32,638 nt of DNA from assembly GCA_034430515.1 (NCBI GenBank), contig DAOUEP010000077.1:1-32638 (forward strand), in the 5' to 3' direction. Below are positions 16,289 through 22,669 of this stretch, one piece after another. Under the pieces are notes generated by a model. The model searched no databases, was not told where the DNA came from, and worked only from the letters and a program-made list of their open reading frames with translations. The translations under genes and the position numbers were made by a program. Each line of letters opens with the position of its first letter. Position 1 is the first letter of the stretch. The stretch comes from DAOUEH01 sp034430515. Lineage in GTDB: Bacteria > Chloroflexota > Dehalococcoidia > Dehalococcoidales > RBG-16-60-22.

Positions 16289-16351
16289 GTCCTTTTTCCT
16301 CCTGTTTATTATTAATTGGCTCGGTTTTAGCCGGTTAATTTTCCTTTTCCT

Positions 16352-16603
16352 TTAGCATTTGGGGCCGCTCGCCGTTTCTGCCGGCGGCCTGGCCGGGGCA
16401 TCGATGAGCGGCATGTGGTAGCGGGCCAGGAAATCGTCCAGGTGGCTCCGCTCTATCCGGTAGTGCCCCGCGGGCAGCCGGAAGGCCGCCAGCTGCCCGG
16501 CGCTTATCCAGCGCAGCACGGTGGTATTACTGACGCCGCACTGCTTGGCCACGAAGCCGACCGAAATATATTCCGGTGTCCAGGATTCGGTTCTGTTCGA
16601 CAA
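16352..16603 (-). CDS. Small MerR/excisionase-type DNA-binding protein heading the T4P operon
   Basis: Eighty-three-residue protein with one winged helix-turn-helix of the MerR/excisionase class: ISVGFVAKQCGVSNTTVLRW (helix-turn-helix), then GQLAAFRLPAGHYRI (wing), then a short helix. There is no effector domain, a design seen in BldC and excisionase regulators. No integrase or phage gene is near, so a regulator is favoured over a recombination factor. The start is TTG (16601-16603), chosen because GGAGAGGAGG ends five bases upstream and no ATG or GTG is better placed. It precedes the pilin gene by 63 bp, the likely first gene of the operon, and direct repeats in the region upstream could be its own sites (inference). 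Confidence 0.85.
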   Translation of the reverse strand: MSNRTESWTPEYISVGFVAKQCGVSNTTVLRWISAGQLAAFRLPAGHYRIERSHLDDFLARYHMPLIDAPARPPAETASGPKC

Positions 16604-16838
16604 GCTGGCCTCCTCTCCGGGTCTGGCTCTGCCGTGTTCCCGGCAACCGCACCGCCCGTCAATAATGGTGCTTGCGGCGCTTGTTACGTTTGGAGTATAT
16701 GAGGGGGGGGCTTGCGACCACCTAAAAATCCGGCGGAAAAACTGAATAAAAACTGAACAAAAGGTAAAATCCGCCGGTCGGCTAGCAAGAAGACGGGAAT
16801 ACGTTGGTGGTTTAACTGCGGCTGCCGCCAGAGCGGCC
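16604..16838. promoter_or_regulatory. Upstream control region of the T4P operon
   Basis: Non-coding stretch between the DNA-binding protein gene and the metallo-hydrolase gene. Toward the operon it holds a TATACT (minus strand, 16699-16694) whose 17-base upstream spacer contains eight consecutive C residues (16710-16703). The matching -35 (GGTGGT) is poor, so a promoter here would need an activator or another sigma factor. Farther up are two 11-base-spaced direct repeats AAAACTGAA (16738-16746 and 16749-16757). They sit inside the loop of an 8-bp inverted repeat CCGGCGGA (16730-16737) with TCCGCCGG (16770-16777). I see no coding potential. Confidence 0.45.
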
Positions 16839-16869
16839 GGGTGGGAAAAGACTAAGACCGGGGCGCGGC
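16839..16869 (+). repeat. Degenerate copy of the intergenic GGGTGGGAATAGATAA repeat
   Basis: GGGTGGGAAAAGACTAAGA followed by CCGGGGCGCGG is similar to the core GGGTGGGAATAGATAATACCGACGGGGCGGGG found at four other places in this window. It sits against the stop codon of the metallo-hydrolase gene. It is diverged enough that chance similarity in GC-rich sequence cannot be excluded. Confidence 0.35.
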
Positions 16870-17511
16870 TTACCAGTCGCCGCGGACGTAGGGGTTATCG
16901 CGGCGCTCGGCGCCGATGGTGGTCTCGCGGCCGTGGCCGGGGTGGACGATGGTCGCGTCCGGCAGGGTCATCAACCGGCGCCGGATGCTCTCCAGCAGGA
17001 CGCGGCGGGAGCTGCCGGGCATGAGCGTGGTGCCGATGCCGCGGCGGAAGAGGGTATCGCCGGTAAAGACCCGCCCCTCGCCCCGCAGGCAGATGCTGCC
17101 GGGGGTGTGGCCGGGGGTGTGCAGTACGGTCAGGGTCGTATCGCCGAAGCAGATTTCGTCGCCCTCGCGGAGGAGGCGGTCGGGGGGACGGGGGGTGGGG
17201 TAGGAGATGCCGAACTGCGAGCTGTAGGCTCCGCGGCCTTCCAGGAAATCGGCGTCCTCGATGTGAATGGCCGCCCCGGCGCCGGTGGCCTCCTGGATAT
17301 CGTGGAGGGCGGCGATGTGGTCGGAGTGGCCGTGGGTGAGGACGATGGTGCCGATGTCCAGGCCGGAGGCGGCGATGGCCTCCCGGATGGTGGCGGCGTT
17401 GCCGCCGGGGTCGATGACGATGCCTTCCCCCGAGGCCGCTTCGCCAACGATATAGCAGTTGGCCGATAGCGAGCCTACCACCAGCCGGGTAATAATCAGG
17501 TTATCATCCAA
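16870..17511 (-). CDS. MBL-fold hydrolase, glyoxalase II-like
   Basis: Metallo-beta-lactamase-fold hydrolase of 213 residues, the size of the short bacterial GloB-like proteins. The dinuclear metal site is visible as THGHSDH (His60, His62, Asp64, His65), then HTPGHTPGS and GRVFTGDTLF (bridging Asp), and a final HPGHG. The substrate is likely a thioester or sulfur compound, but the fold alone does not fix it. The start is TTG (17509-17511) with GGAAG six bases upstream; no ATG is in frame nearby. It has its own upstream region and is probably separate from the dehydrogenase gene before it. Confidence 0.88.
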   Translation of the reverse strand: MDDNLIITRLVVGSLSANCYIVGEAASGEGIVIDPGGNAATIREAIAASGLDIGTIVLTHGHSDHIAALHDIQEATGAGAAIHIEDADFLEGRGAYSSQFGISYPTPRPPDRLLREGDEICFGDTTLTVLHTPGHTPGSICLRGEGRVFTGDTLFRRGIGTTLMPGSSRRVLLESIRRRLMTLPDATIVHPGHGRETTIGAERRDNPYVRGDW

Positions 17512-17534
17512 TTTAACTTCCGGTTTATCTTAAA

Positions 17535-17568
17535 TGTCATTCCGAGGATTGCAATGACGAAGGAATCT
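17535..17568 (+). repeat. Intergenic repeat TGTCATTCCGAGGA...GGAATCT
   Basis: The 34-base unit begins TGTCATTCCGAGGATTGCAA and ends GAAGGAATCT. ATTCC and GGAAT near its ends can pair. It is related in plan to the unit at 24495-24529 (TGTCATTGCGAGGAGC...GCAATCT), a type of short dispersed intergenic sequence seen in many bacteria. On the minus strand it contributes TTGCAA 16 bases before TAAGAT (17533-17528), so it may supply a -35 element for the hydrolase gene. Confidence 0.6.
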
Positions 17569-17589
17569 GGCTTATGACGCGCCATTCCC

Positions 17590-17618
17590 AAAATAGCAGA
17601 TGGGCGGTGATTAAGCAA
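17590..17618 (-). promoter_or_regulatory. Candidate promoter of the MBL-fold hydrolase gene
   Basis: On the minus strand TTGCTT (17618-17613) and TATTTT (17595-17590) are 17 bases apart, in the gap between the dehydrogenase stop and the hydrolase start. A second candidate (TTGCAA, 16 bases, TAAGAT) lies closer to the gene inside and beside the 17535-17568 repeat. Either would separate this gene from the operon upstream. Confidence 0.4.
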
Positions 17619-17625
17619 GCGGGGG

Positions 17626-18642
17626 TCAGTAGCCCTTTTGCTTGTCGACGACGTTGAGGAGGGGCTGGCCGGCTAAATAGAGGCGCAGGTTATCGCAGAA
17701 GAGGGTGGTGGCCTGCTCCATGTAGTCCTCCATGCCGCCGGAGACGTGCGGGCTGATGATGACGTTGTCCATGTCCCAGAGGGGGCTGTCCGGGGGGAGG
17801 GGCTCCGGGCTGGTCACGTCCAGGCCGGCCCCGCCGATGCGCCCCTTTTGCAGGGCCTCGGTGAGGGCCTCCGGGTCGATGACGGAGCCTCGGGCGATGT
17901 TGATAATCACGCCGGTGGGCTTCATGACGGCCAGCTCGTTTTGACCGATGAGGTGGCGCGTGTTTGGCGTGAGCGGCGTGGCCACGACCACGTAGTCGCT
18001 CTCCCGCAGGAGCAGGTTGAGCTGGGCGGCCGGCAGCAGCGTGTCCACGTGGCGGGCGTGCCCCGGCTTCTTGGCCGAGCGGCGCGTGGCGATGACCTTC
18101 ATGCCGAAGGCGCGCGAGAGGCGGGCTACCTCCCGCCCGATGTTGCCCAGGCCCACGATGCCCACCGTCTTGCCGCGCAGCACCGCCGGGCCGAAGCGCC
18201 GCCACTCGTGCTTGAGCTGCTGGCGCAGGCTCTGGTGCGACCGTTTGGCGAACATGAGCATCAGCCCCATAACGAACTCGCCGATGGGGGTGGCGTGGAT
18301 GCCGGAGACGCCGGTAATCGTCACCGGGCTGTTCCAGAGGGGCGTGCCCTGGTGGCGGTCGACGCCGGCGGATATCGTCTGGAACCACTTGAGGTTGGGG
18401 GCGCGCTCGGTGACGCCCGCCGGGGGGACGAAGCCGTACATCACCTCGGCCCAGGCCAGCAGGTCTTTCACCTTGTCGCCGCGGGGGGCCGCCTCCCGCG
18501 GGGGGTCGCCGGGGATAATCGTCATTTGCCTGACCTTAATGGCCGGGCTGACGGCGGCGATGCGCTGGAGAATCTGCTCGTCCGGCGGGAGCAGGGACTT
18601 ATCGAAGCTGAAGTTGACCAGGAGCACGTTGAGAGACTTCAT
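17626..18642 (-). CDS. D-2-hydroxyacid dehydrogenase (NAD-dependent)
   Basis: Cytosolic oxidoreductase interconverting a D-2-hydroxyacid and a 2-oxoacid with NAD(P)H. The 338 residues have the standard layout: catalytic domain split around a Rossmann domain with GLGNIG (164-169), then the catalytic triad Arg251 (NIARGSVID), Glu280 (TSPEPLPP) and His299 (ISPHVSGG). The substrate loop does not point to phosphoglycerate in particular; a glyoxylate/hydroxypyruvate or lactate-type enzyme is as likely, and no ACT domain is present. Its ATG overlaps the pyruvate kinase stop (ATGA), so the two are translationally coupled. A role in pyruvate-linked or 2-oxoacid metabolism is inferred from that. Confidence 0.92.
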   Translation of the reverse strand: MKSLNVLLVNFSFDKSLLPPDEQILQRIAAVSPAIKVRQMTIIPGDPPREAAPRGDKVKDLLAWAEVMYGFVPPAGVTERAPNLKWFQTISAGVDRHQGTPLWNSPVTITGVSGIHATPIGEFVMGLMLMFAKRSHQSLRQQLKHEWRRFGPAVLRGKTVGIVGLGNIGREVARLSRAFGMKVIATRRSAKKPGHARHVDTLLPAAQLNLLLRESDYVVVATPLTPNTRHLIGQNELAVMKPTGVIINIARGSVIDPEALTEALQKGRIGGAGLDVTSPEPLPPDSPLWDMDNVIISPHVSGGMEDYMEQATTLFCDNLRLYLAGQPLLNVVDKQKGY

Positions 18643-20090
18643 GCGGGGGGCACCTCGTTGATTATTTCCACTTTGAGCAGGTTGGTCGAGCCGGGGATGC
18701 CGATGGGCACGCCGCCAGTAATTACAATCAGGTCGCCGGGGCGGGTAATCCCCAGCTGGCGCGTCAGGGCCGCCCCGGAGGCGAAAAGCTCCCGCAGCGT
18801 GGCCGCCCCGCCGGTGGCGAAGGGGTAGACGCCCCAGTGCAGCCGCAGCCGCCCGGAGACGGCCTCGTCGGAGGTGATGGCCAAAATGGGCACGCGCGGG
18901 CGGTACTTGGCGACGCGCCGGGCCGTGGAGCCGGAGTGGGTAAAGGCCACGATGGCCGCCGCCCTCAGCCAGGCGGCGGTGTGGCAGGCGCTGTAGCTGA
19001 TGAGCTCGTCGGTCTCCCGCTCAATCCACTCGCTCCGCTCGCTGAGGAGGTGGTCGTAGGGGAGCTTTCGCTCCGTCTCGCGGGCAATCTGGGCCATCAT
19101 CCTCACGGCGGCCACCGGGTAGCGGCCGATGGAGGTCTCCGCCGAGAGCATGGTGGCGTCCGTCCCGTCGAAGATGGCGTTGGCCACGTCGGTGACCTCG
19201 GCGCGGGTGGGTCGGGCGGCGCCGACCATCGATTCCAGCATCTGGGTGGCGGTGATGACCGGCTTGCCGGCCCGGTTGCACTTGGCGATGATTTCTTTTT
19301 GTATCAGGGGCACCTTTGCCAGGGGGATGTCCACGCCCAGGTCGCCCCGCGCCACCATGACGCCGTCGGAGGCCGCCAGGATAGCGTCGAAGTGGCGCAC
19401 CGCCTGTACCCGCTCTATCTTGGCGATGAGGAGAATTTCGTTATTCTCCTGGCGCAGTATCTCCCGCACGGCTTCAATATCGGCGGCATCACTCACGAAA
19501 GAGACGGCGATATAGTCCGGCTTCAGGGTCGCGGCGAAACGGATGTGATTGCGCAGGGCCTCGGTCAGGAACGGCGCCGAGCCGCGCACGCCGGGCACCA
19601 CCAGGCCGCGCCTTTCGGTAACGGTGCCGCCCACCATCACCCGGCAGGTAATGTCGCCGCCGGCCTCGGCGAGGACGCGCAGCCGCATCGCCCCGTCGTC
19701 GAGGAGGACGGTATCGCCCGGCTTGACGTCCTGGGGCAAATTGGGTAAATCCACCGGCAGCCGGGAGGCGTCGCCGATAACGTCGCGGGTGGTCAGGGTG
19801 AGGATAGCGCCCTTTTTGAGGACGGCCTGGCCGCCCTGGAGGCGGCCGATGCGGTACTTGGGGCCGGGGATGTCCGCAATGATGGAGACGGGCACGCCCA
19901 GGCGGCGGCTGAGGCGCCGCACCGTGGCGGCGTAGCGGCGGTGCTGCTCCAGGGTGCCGTGGGCCAGGTTGAGGCGGGCGATGTCCAGCCCGGCGCGGAT
20001 AAGCCGCTCGATAACGGCCGCCGTGCCGGCCGCCGGGCCCAATGTGGCCACAATCTTGGTGCGTCTTCTGAGGAACGCGGGCTGTTTCAT
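18639..20090 (-). CDS. pyk: Pyruvate kinase
   Basis: Glycolytic enzyme making pyruvate and ATP from phosphoenolpyruvate and ADP. I start it at the ATG at 20088-20090 (MKQPAFLRRRTKIVATLGPA), the normal pyruvate kinase N terminus; a 50-residue upstream extension rich in Pro, Trp and Ser is spurious. The 483 residues include VSFVSDAADI, the catalytic Lys region LLIAKIE, ARGDLGVDI and VITATQMLESM. The usual DTKGPEIRTG reads DIPGPKYRIG here, so the Glu that marks K+-dependent enzymes is Lys. There is no extra C-terminal PEP-utiliser domain. It starts seven bases after the flavodoxin stop and its stop overlaps the dehydrogenase start. Confidence 0.95.
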   Translation of the reverse strand: MKQPAFLRRRTKIVATLGPAAGTAAVIERLIRAGLDIARLNLAHGTLEQHRRYAATVRRLSRRLGVPVSIIADIPGPKYRIGRLQGGQAVLKKGAILTLTTRDVIGDASRLPVDLPNLPQDVKPGDTVLLDDGAMRLRVLAEAGGDITCRVMVGGTVTERRGLVVPGVRGSAPFLTEALRNHIRFAATLKPDYIAVSFVSDAADIEAVREILRQENNEILLIAKIERVQAVRHFDAILAASDGVMVARGDLGVDIPLAKVPLIQKEIIAKCNRAGKPVITATQMLESMVGAARPTRAEVTDVANAIFDGTDATMLSAETSIGRYPVAAVRMMAQIARETERKLPYDHLLSERSEWIERETDELISYSACHTAAWLRAAAIVAFTHSGSTARRVAKYRPRVPILAITSDEAVSGRLRLHWGVYPFATGGAATLRELFASGAALTRQLGITRPGDLIVITGGVPIGIPGSTNLLKVEIINEVPPA

Positions 20091-20097
20091 GTTGTCT

Positions 20098-20544
20098 TCA
20101 GGCGCCCAGCCTCTCGCCAAAGGCCCTCCCGTAGTCCTGGCAGGCGTGCATCCCCTCCGAGGTGGCTGCCTTGGCCTCCACCAGGTTGAAGGCGCCCAGC
20201 TCGAAGGGCTCCATCCCGAAGACGTGCTCCATGGTATCAAAGACCATTCTGGCGGCGTTGCCGTCGTGGGTGTAGGAGCCGAAGGCCCCGCCGAGCTTGC
20301 CTTTGAGGTCGGCCCGGCGCGCCCGGAAGAGAAACTGCTTCATCGGCTCCGTCATGTCCAGATAATAGGTAGGGCAGCCGAAGATATAGCCGTCGCAGCC
20401 GGTTAAATCCTCAGCATCTTTAATCTCGCCCACTTTCTTGACCTTGACTTCCTGCCCGCTGATGCGGACGCCCTCGGCGATGTAGTCGGCCATCTGCCGG
20501 GTGTTGCCGCTGAGGCTGAAATAGGCGATGAGTACCTTTTTCAT
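20098..20544 (-). CDS. Flavodoxin-family protein
   Basis: Small FMN-binding redox protein, 148 residues from the chosen start. The FMN phosphate loop is FSLSGNTRQMA near the N terminus. GCPTYYLDMTEP and GSYTHDGNA are the two other loops that close over the flavin. Two in-frame ATGs lie six bases apart; I chose the inner one (20542-20544), because GGGGAGG is then seven bases away instead of one. It follows the superoxide reductase gene by 43 bp and precedes pyruvate kinase by seven. As an electron carrier it could supply the reductase, which needs a small reduced donor and has no rubredoxin gene here. That link is an inference. Confidence 0.9.
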   Translation of the reverse strand: MKKVLIAYFSLSGNTRQMADYIAEGVRISGQEVKVKKVGEIKDAEDLTGCDGYIFGCPTYYLDMTEPMKQFLFRARRADLKGKLGGAFGSYTHDGNAARMVFDTMEHVFGMEPFELGAFNLVEAKAATSEGMHACQDYGRAFGERLGA

Positions 20545-20587
20545 GGGCATACCTCCCCGTTTGGTAGTTCCGGGACGCGCGGGATGC

Positions 20588-20980
20588 TCAGACGCTGACG
20601 GCTTTTTGCGACTGCCACAGCCCGTGGATGTTGCAGTAGGCGGCGGCGTAAATCACGCCGGGCTTGGCCGTCTTCATGGTCAGGCTCACCTCGTGGTGGG
20701 TGTAGACGGGCCCCTGGTTGGGCCCCGCCGCCGCTTCCCCGTGGGCGGTGAACTCCACCCGGCCTACCTGGACGGGGAACTTCTCGCCTTCGGCGTGAAA
20801 GTAGACGGCAATCCAGCGGATGTGGTGCTCGGTGGTGTTGGGGTGGGCAATCTCCTTGCCCACGCTTACCTTGACCGGAAAGAACTCCCCGGCCTTAACG
20901 CGGTCGGCGCACTCGATGACGGGGACGTGCTTTTCGGTCTTCCAGTCGGCGGTTTGATAAAGCTCTCCTAGTGTTGTCAT
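20588..20980 (-). CDS. sor: Superoxide reductase (class II, neelaredoxin type)
   Basis: Non-haem iron enzyme that reduces superoxide to hydrogen peroxide without releasing oxygen, typical of anaerobes. The start is the ATG at 20978-20980 with AAGGAGGAGG upstream; a longer frame reaching into the stress-protein gene is spurious. The 130 residues contain all expected iron ligands, spaced as in the Pyrococcus furiosus enzyme: Glu16 and His18 (EKHVPVIE), His46, His52 (EHHIRWI), Cys116 and His119 (YCNIHG). The N-terminal rubredoxin-like iron domain of class I desulfoferrodoxins is absent. The neighbours are a universal stress protein gene before it and a flavodoxin gene after it. Confidence 0.95.
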   Translation of the reverse strand: MTTLGELYQTADWKTEKHVPVIECADRVKAGEFFPVKVSVGKEIAHPNTTEHHIRWIAVYFHAEGEKFPVQVGRVEFTAHGEAAAGPNQGPVYTHHEVSLTMKTAKPGVIYAAAYCNIHGLWQSQKAVSV

Positions 20981-21012
20981 GGCCTCCTCCTTGCTAAAAT
21001 ACTCGCGACGCG

Positions 21013-21483
21013 CTAGCCGATGGTGCAGCCCGGCGCCCGGATGATGAGCACCGGCACGGGGCTGGCGTTGAGGACTTTGCTGGCCACGCTGCCGTGCGTC
21101 CACCGGCTGGGGCCGGTGCGGCCGTGGCTGGACATGACGACGATGTCGCAGCCGGGGGTCTTGGCGTAGATGGTGATTTCCTCGGCGGGGTTACCCAGCA
21201 GCACCTCGGTTTCCACCTTGACGCCCTCTTTCTTGAGGCCGTCGGCTATCCTGGCCAGGTATTTTTCCGCCTGGGCCTCCTCCTTGCCAGTAGCCTCCGG
21301 CACCAGACGCTGTTCATTCGGCTGATTGGGGTCGTCGATGGGACGGTAGCCCTTGACGCGCTCGGTAACGCTGACGAGGATGACTTTTTCTGCCTGGCAG
21401 CCGCGGGCCAGTTCCTCGGCGTAGGGCAGGGCGCATTCGGCCAGTTTGGAGCCGTCCAGCGGTACCAGGATTTTCTTAAACAT
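21013..21483 (-). CDS. Universal stress protein (UspA family)
   Basis: Cytoplasmic stress-response protein of 156 residues, probably a dimer. MFKKILVPLDGSKLAECAL at the N terminus has the conserved Asp. The C-terminal MSSHGRTGPSRWTHGSVAS is the nucleotide-binding G-rich loop, with Ser in place of the first Gly of the G2xG9xGS pattern, still compatible with ATP binding. It is the first gene of a probable five-gene operon: stress protein, superoxide reductase, flavodoxin, pyruvate kinase, hydroxyacid dehydrogenase. The ATG has AAAGGAGG six bases upstream, and the promoter-like sequences before it face the same way. Confidence 0.94.
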   Translation of the reverse strand: MFKKILVPLDGSKLAECALPYAEELARGCQAEKVILVSVTERVKGYRPIDDPNQPNEQRLVPEATGKEEAQAEKYLARIADGLKKEGVKVETEVLLGNPAEEITIYAKTPGCDIVVMSSHGRTGPSRWTHGSVASKVLNASPVPVLIIRAPGCTIG

Positions 21484-21517
21484 ACTGCCTCCTTTAGCTT
21501 GCCTCGCCTTTAGCCTA

Positions 21518-21523
21518 ATTATA
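21518..21523 (-). promoter_or_regulatory. Candidate -10 of the stress-protein/superoxide-reductase operon
   Basis: A perfect TATAAT on the minus strand lies about 35 bases before the stress-protein ATG. The sequence 17 bases upstream (TACCAA) is a poor -35, so an activator may be needed. A second candidate pair farther up, TTGTAA (21650-21645) and TATAAC (21626-21621) with an 18-base spacer, could give a longer leader. The rest of the 21484-21693 gap shows no gene. Confidence 0.45.
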
Positions 21524-21693
21524 TGTTTAATCCGGAAAAATTGGTAGCGGGCCGCGGTTACCGGCGGCGCGCCCGTCCGGTATCATCTTAGCAGGATTTT
21601 AGGCGCGCGGCGATGGAGAAGTTATAAAATCGCCGGATAAAAAGTTACAAAACTGTGTCATCTGGGCGCCGGGGCAGGCGGCGGCCCGGCCGG

Positions 21694-22002
21694 TCAGTAA
21701 ATCTCCTCACCGCTCAGGATGACCATGTCCTTGACCATGGGGATGAATTTCTGGAGGAAGCCCTGGTACTGGGGCGTTGGGGCGGCCTTTTCCTCGAACT
21801 CGGCGACGCTGGTCAGGTGGACGATGCCGGCGTAGTGGTAGGGCGGCTCGCCCGCGGACGACCCGGTTATCTTCACCAGCTCGTACTTCTTCACGGCGGG
21901 GAGGCCGTCAATCAGGGGGCCTTTCTCGCTGGTGACGTACTCCTTGAAGGCGGCGTCGGTGACGTGCTCCGCCAGGTTATACAGGATGATTCGCTTGGCC
22001 AT
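21694..22002 (-). CDS. Small dimeric alpha/beta-barrel protein (EthD/HapK-like)
   Basis: Protein of 102 residues of the ferredoxin-like dimeric barrel class. The pattern is one strand (AKRIILYNL), helix (AAFKEYVTSEKGPLI), GLPAVKKYELVKITG, YHYAGIVHLTS, then a helix rich in charged residues and FIPMVKDMVILSGEEIY at the end. The layout and the closing block match the REDY-like/HapK and EthD-type families, whose biochemical roles are mostly unknown. A catalytic role cannot be assigned. It has its own promoter (TTGCAT, 17 bases, TAAGAT) and a good ribosome site (GGAGGT five bases from ATG), and is separated from the stress operon by over 200 bases, so it is probably monocistronic. Confidence 0.75.
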   Translation of the reverse strand: MAKRIILYNLAEHVTDAAFKEYVTSEKGPLIDGLPAVKKYELVKITGSSAGEPPYHYAGIVHLTSVAEFEEKAAPTPQYQGFLQKFIPMVKDMVILSGEEIY

Positions 22003-22033
22003 GGCTTACCTCCATTTTGCTGTTATTAAGTGC

Positions 22034-22062
22034 ATCTTACTCTCCCTCGGGATACGATGCAA
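22034..22062 (-). promoter_or_regulatory. Promoter of the EthD/HapK-like gene
   Basis: On the minus strand TTGCAT (22062-22057) and TAAGAT (22039-22034) are exactly 17 bases apart. They lie about 30 bases before the ATG at 22002, close to the ideal distance for a short leader. Confidence 0.6.
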
Positions 22063-22100
22063 GCCGGGGAATGGTAGGGTAAAGGGGTGGGGCAAACTGC

Positions 22101-22196
22101 GGGCTAAGCGGCCGATGTGCCAGGGTGGTTTACCCGCCGGAGCTTCAGCGCAGGCGGGGAATAGATAACTCCGATGGGGCGGGGAGGGGAAAAGAG
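22101..22196 (+). repeat. Intergenic repeat, copy A (GGGCTAAGC...GGGAATAGATAAC)
   Basis: Between the EthD-like gene and tRNA-Glu. It opens with GGGCTAAGCGGCCGATG, then CAGGGTGG. A 25-base stretch not present in the other copies follows, and then the core GGGGAATAGATAACTCCGA, TGGGGCGGGGAGG and AAAAGAG. The core matches the repeats at 24531-24570 (opposite strand), 26459-26520 and 31451-31526. No reading frame is supported. Confidence 0.6.
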
Positions 22197-22198
22197 CG

Positions 22199-22271
22199 TA
22201 CCCCCAAGCGGATTCGAACCGCTGCTGCCGGCGTGAAAGGCCGGTGTCCTAGGCCTCTAGACGATGGGGGC
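22199..22271 (-). tRNA. tRNA-Glu (anticodon TTC)
   Basis: The 73-base cloverleaf on the minus strand starts GCCCCCATCG and ends GGGGGTA. The anticodon arm is CCGGC-CTTTCAC-GCCGG with anticodon TTC, and the T arm is AGCGG-TTCGAAT-CCGCT. The acceptor stem has seven pairs including a terminal G-U, and CCA is not encoded. A promoter with an extended -10 lies directly upstream. Confidence 0.95.
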
Positions 22272-22282
22272 CCGCAACATAA

Positions 22283-22311
22283 AGTATACCAGACAAACGC
22301 CCCCCGGACAA
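22283..22311 (-). promoter_or_regulatory. Promoter of tRNA-Glu
   Basis: On the minus strand TTGTCC (22311-22306) and TATACT (22288-22283) are 17 bases apart. The -10 is preceded by TGG, an extended -10. Initiation would fall just before the tRNA 5' end at 22271. Confidence 0.68.
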
Positions 22312-22342
22312 TACACCCCCCGTCGCGCCGGGCGCCCGCAGC

Positions 22343-22371
22343 TTGTCTGCCGGGGCCGGCTATAGTAAAAT
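22343..22371 (+). promoter_or_regulatory. Promoter of the fmdB-dtd-cooT operon
   Basis: TTGTCT (22343-22348) and TAAAAT (22366-22371) lie 17 bases apart on the plus strand. The pair gives a leader of about 25-30 bases before the FmdB ATG. It diverges from the tRNA-Glu promoter across about 30 bases. Confidence 0.58.
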
Positions 22372-22405
22372 TATAGTAGCGGATAACCTGACGAGGTGAC
22401 ATAAT

Positions 22406-22669
22406 ATGCCCATCTACGAGTACGAGTGCGGCAAGTGCCAGCATCGCTTTGAGGTAAAACAGAGCTTTAAGGATAAGCCCGAGGCGGCCTGCCCCCAGTG
22501 CCGGGAAACGGCGCGGCGCATCTTTCACCCCACGCCGATAATCTTTAAAGGCAAGGGTTTCTACGTTACCGACCACCGCCCGGCCCCCAAAGATGGGGAG
22601 GGCAAGCCTGCCTCCGGCGAGACTAAGCCCGCCGCGGGAAAGGCCGAGGCCGGCCAGGGCAAGAAGTGA
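22406..22669 (+). CDS. FmdB-family zinc-ribbon protein
   Basis: Small zinc-ribbon protein of 87 residues. The FmdB signature is clear: MPIYEYECGKCQHRFEV, then CPQC, giving two CxxC pairs (Cys8/Cys11 and Cys29/Cys32 by count), followed by the motif RRIFHPTPIIFKGKGFYVTD. The C terminus is a Lys/Ala/Gly-rich tail of about 25 residues, common in this family and probably disordered. A regulatory role for the founding member in formamidase expression is weakly established; the wider function is unknown. The ATG has GAGGTG seven bases upstream. Its stop overlaps the GTG start of the next gene. Confidence 0.9.
   Translation: MPIYEYECGKCQHRFEVKQSFKDKPEAACPQCRETARRIFHPTPIIFKGKGFYVTDHRPAPKDGEGKPASGETKPAAGKAEAGQGKK

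Noticed and set aside
17746..18828. 360-codon plus-strand frame opposite the hydroxyacid dehydrogenase
   Set aside because: Antisense shadow; the dehydrogenase has the complete catalytic triad.
20091..20240. Fifty-residue N-terminal extension of pyruvate kinase
   Set aside because: It overlaps the flavodoxin gene, has odd composition, and the usual family start lies at the internal ATG.
22199..22271. tRNA-Glu or tRNA-Ser ends as mobile-element attachment sites
   Set aside because: No integrase, no duplicated tRNA 3' end and only housekeeping genes around. The MerR/excisionase-type gene is tied to the pilus operon instead.
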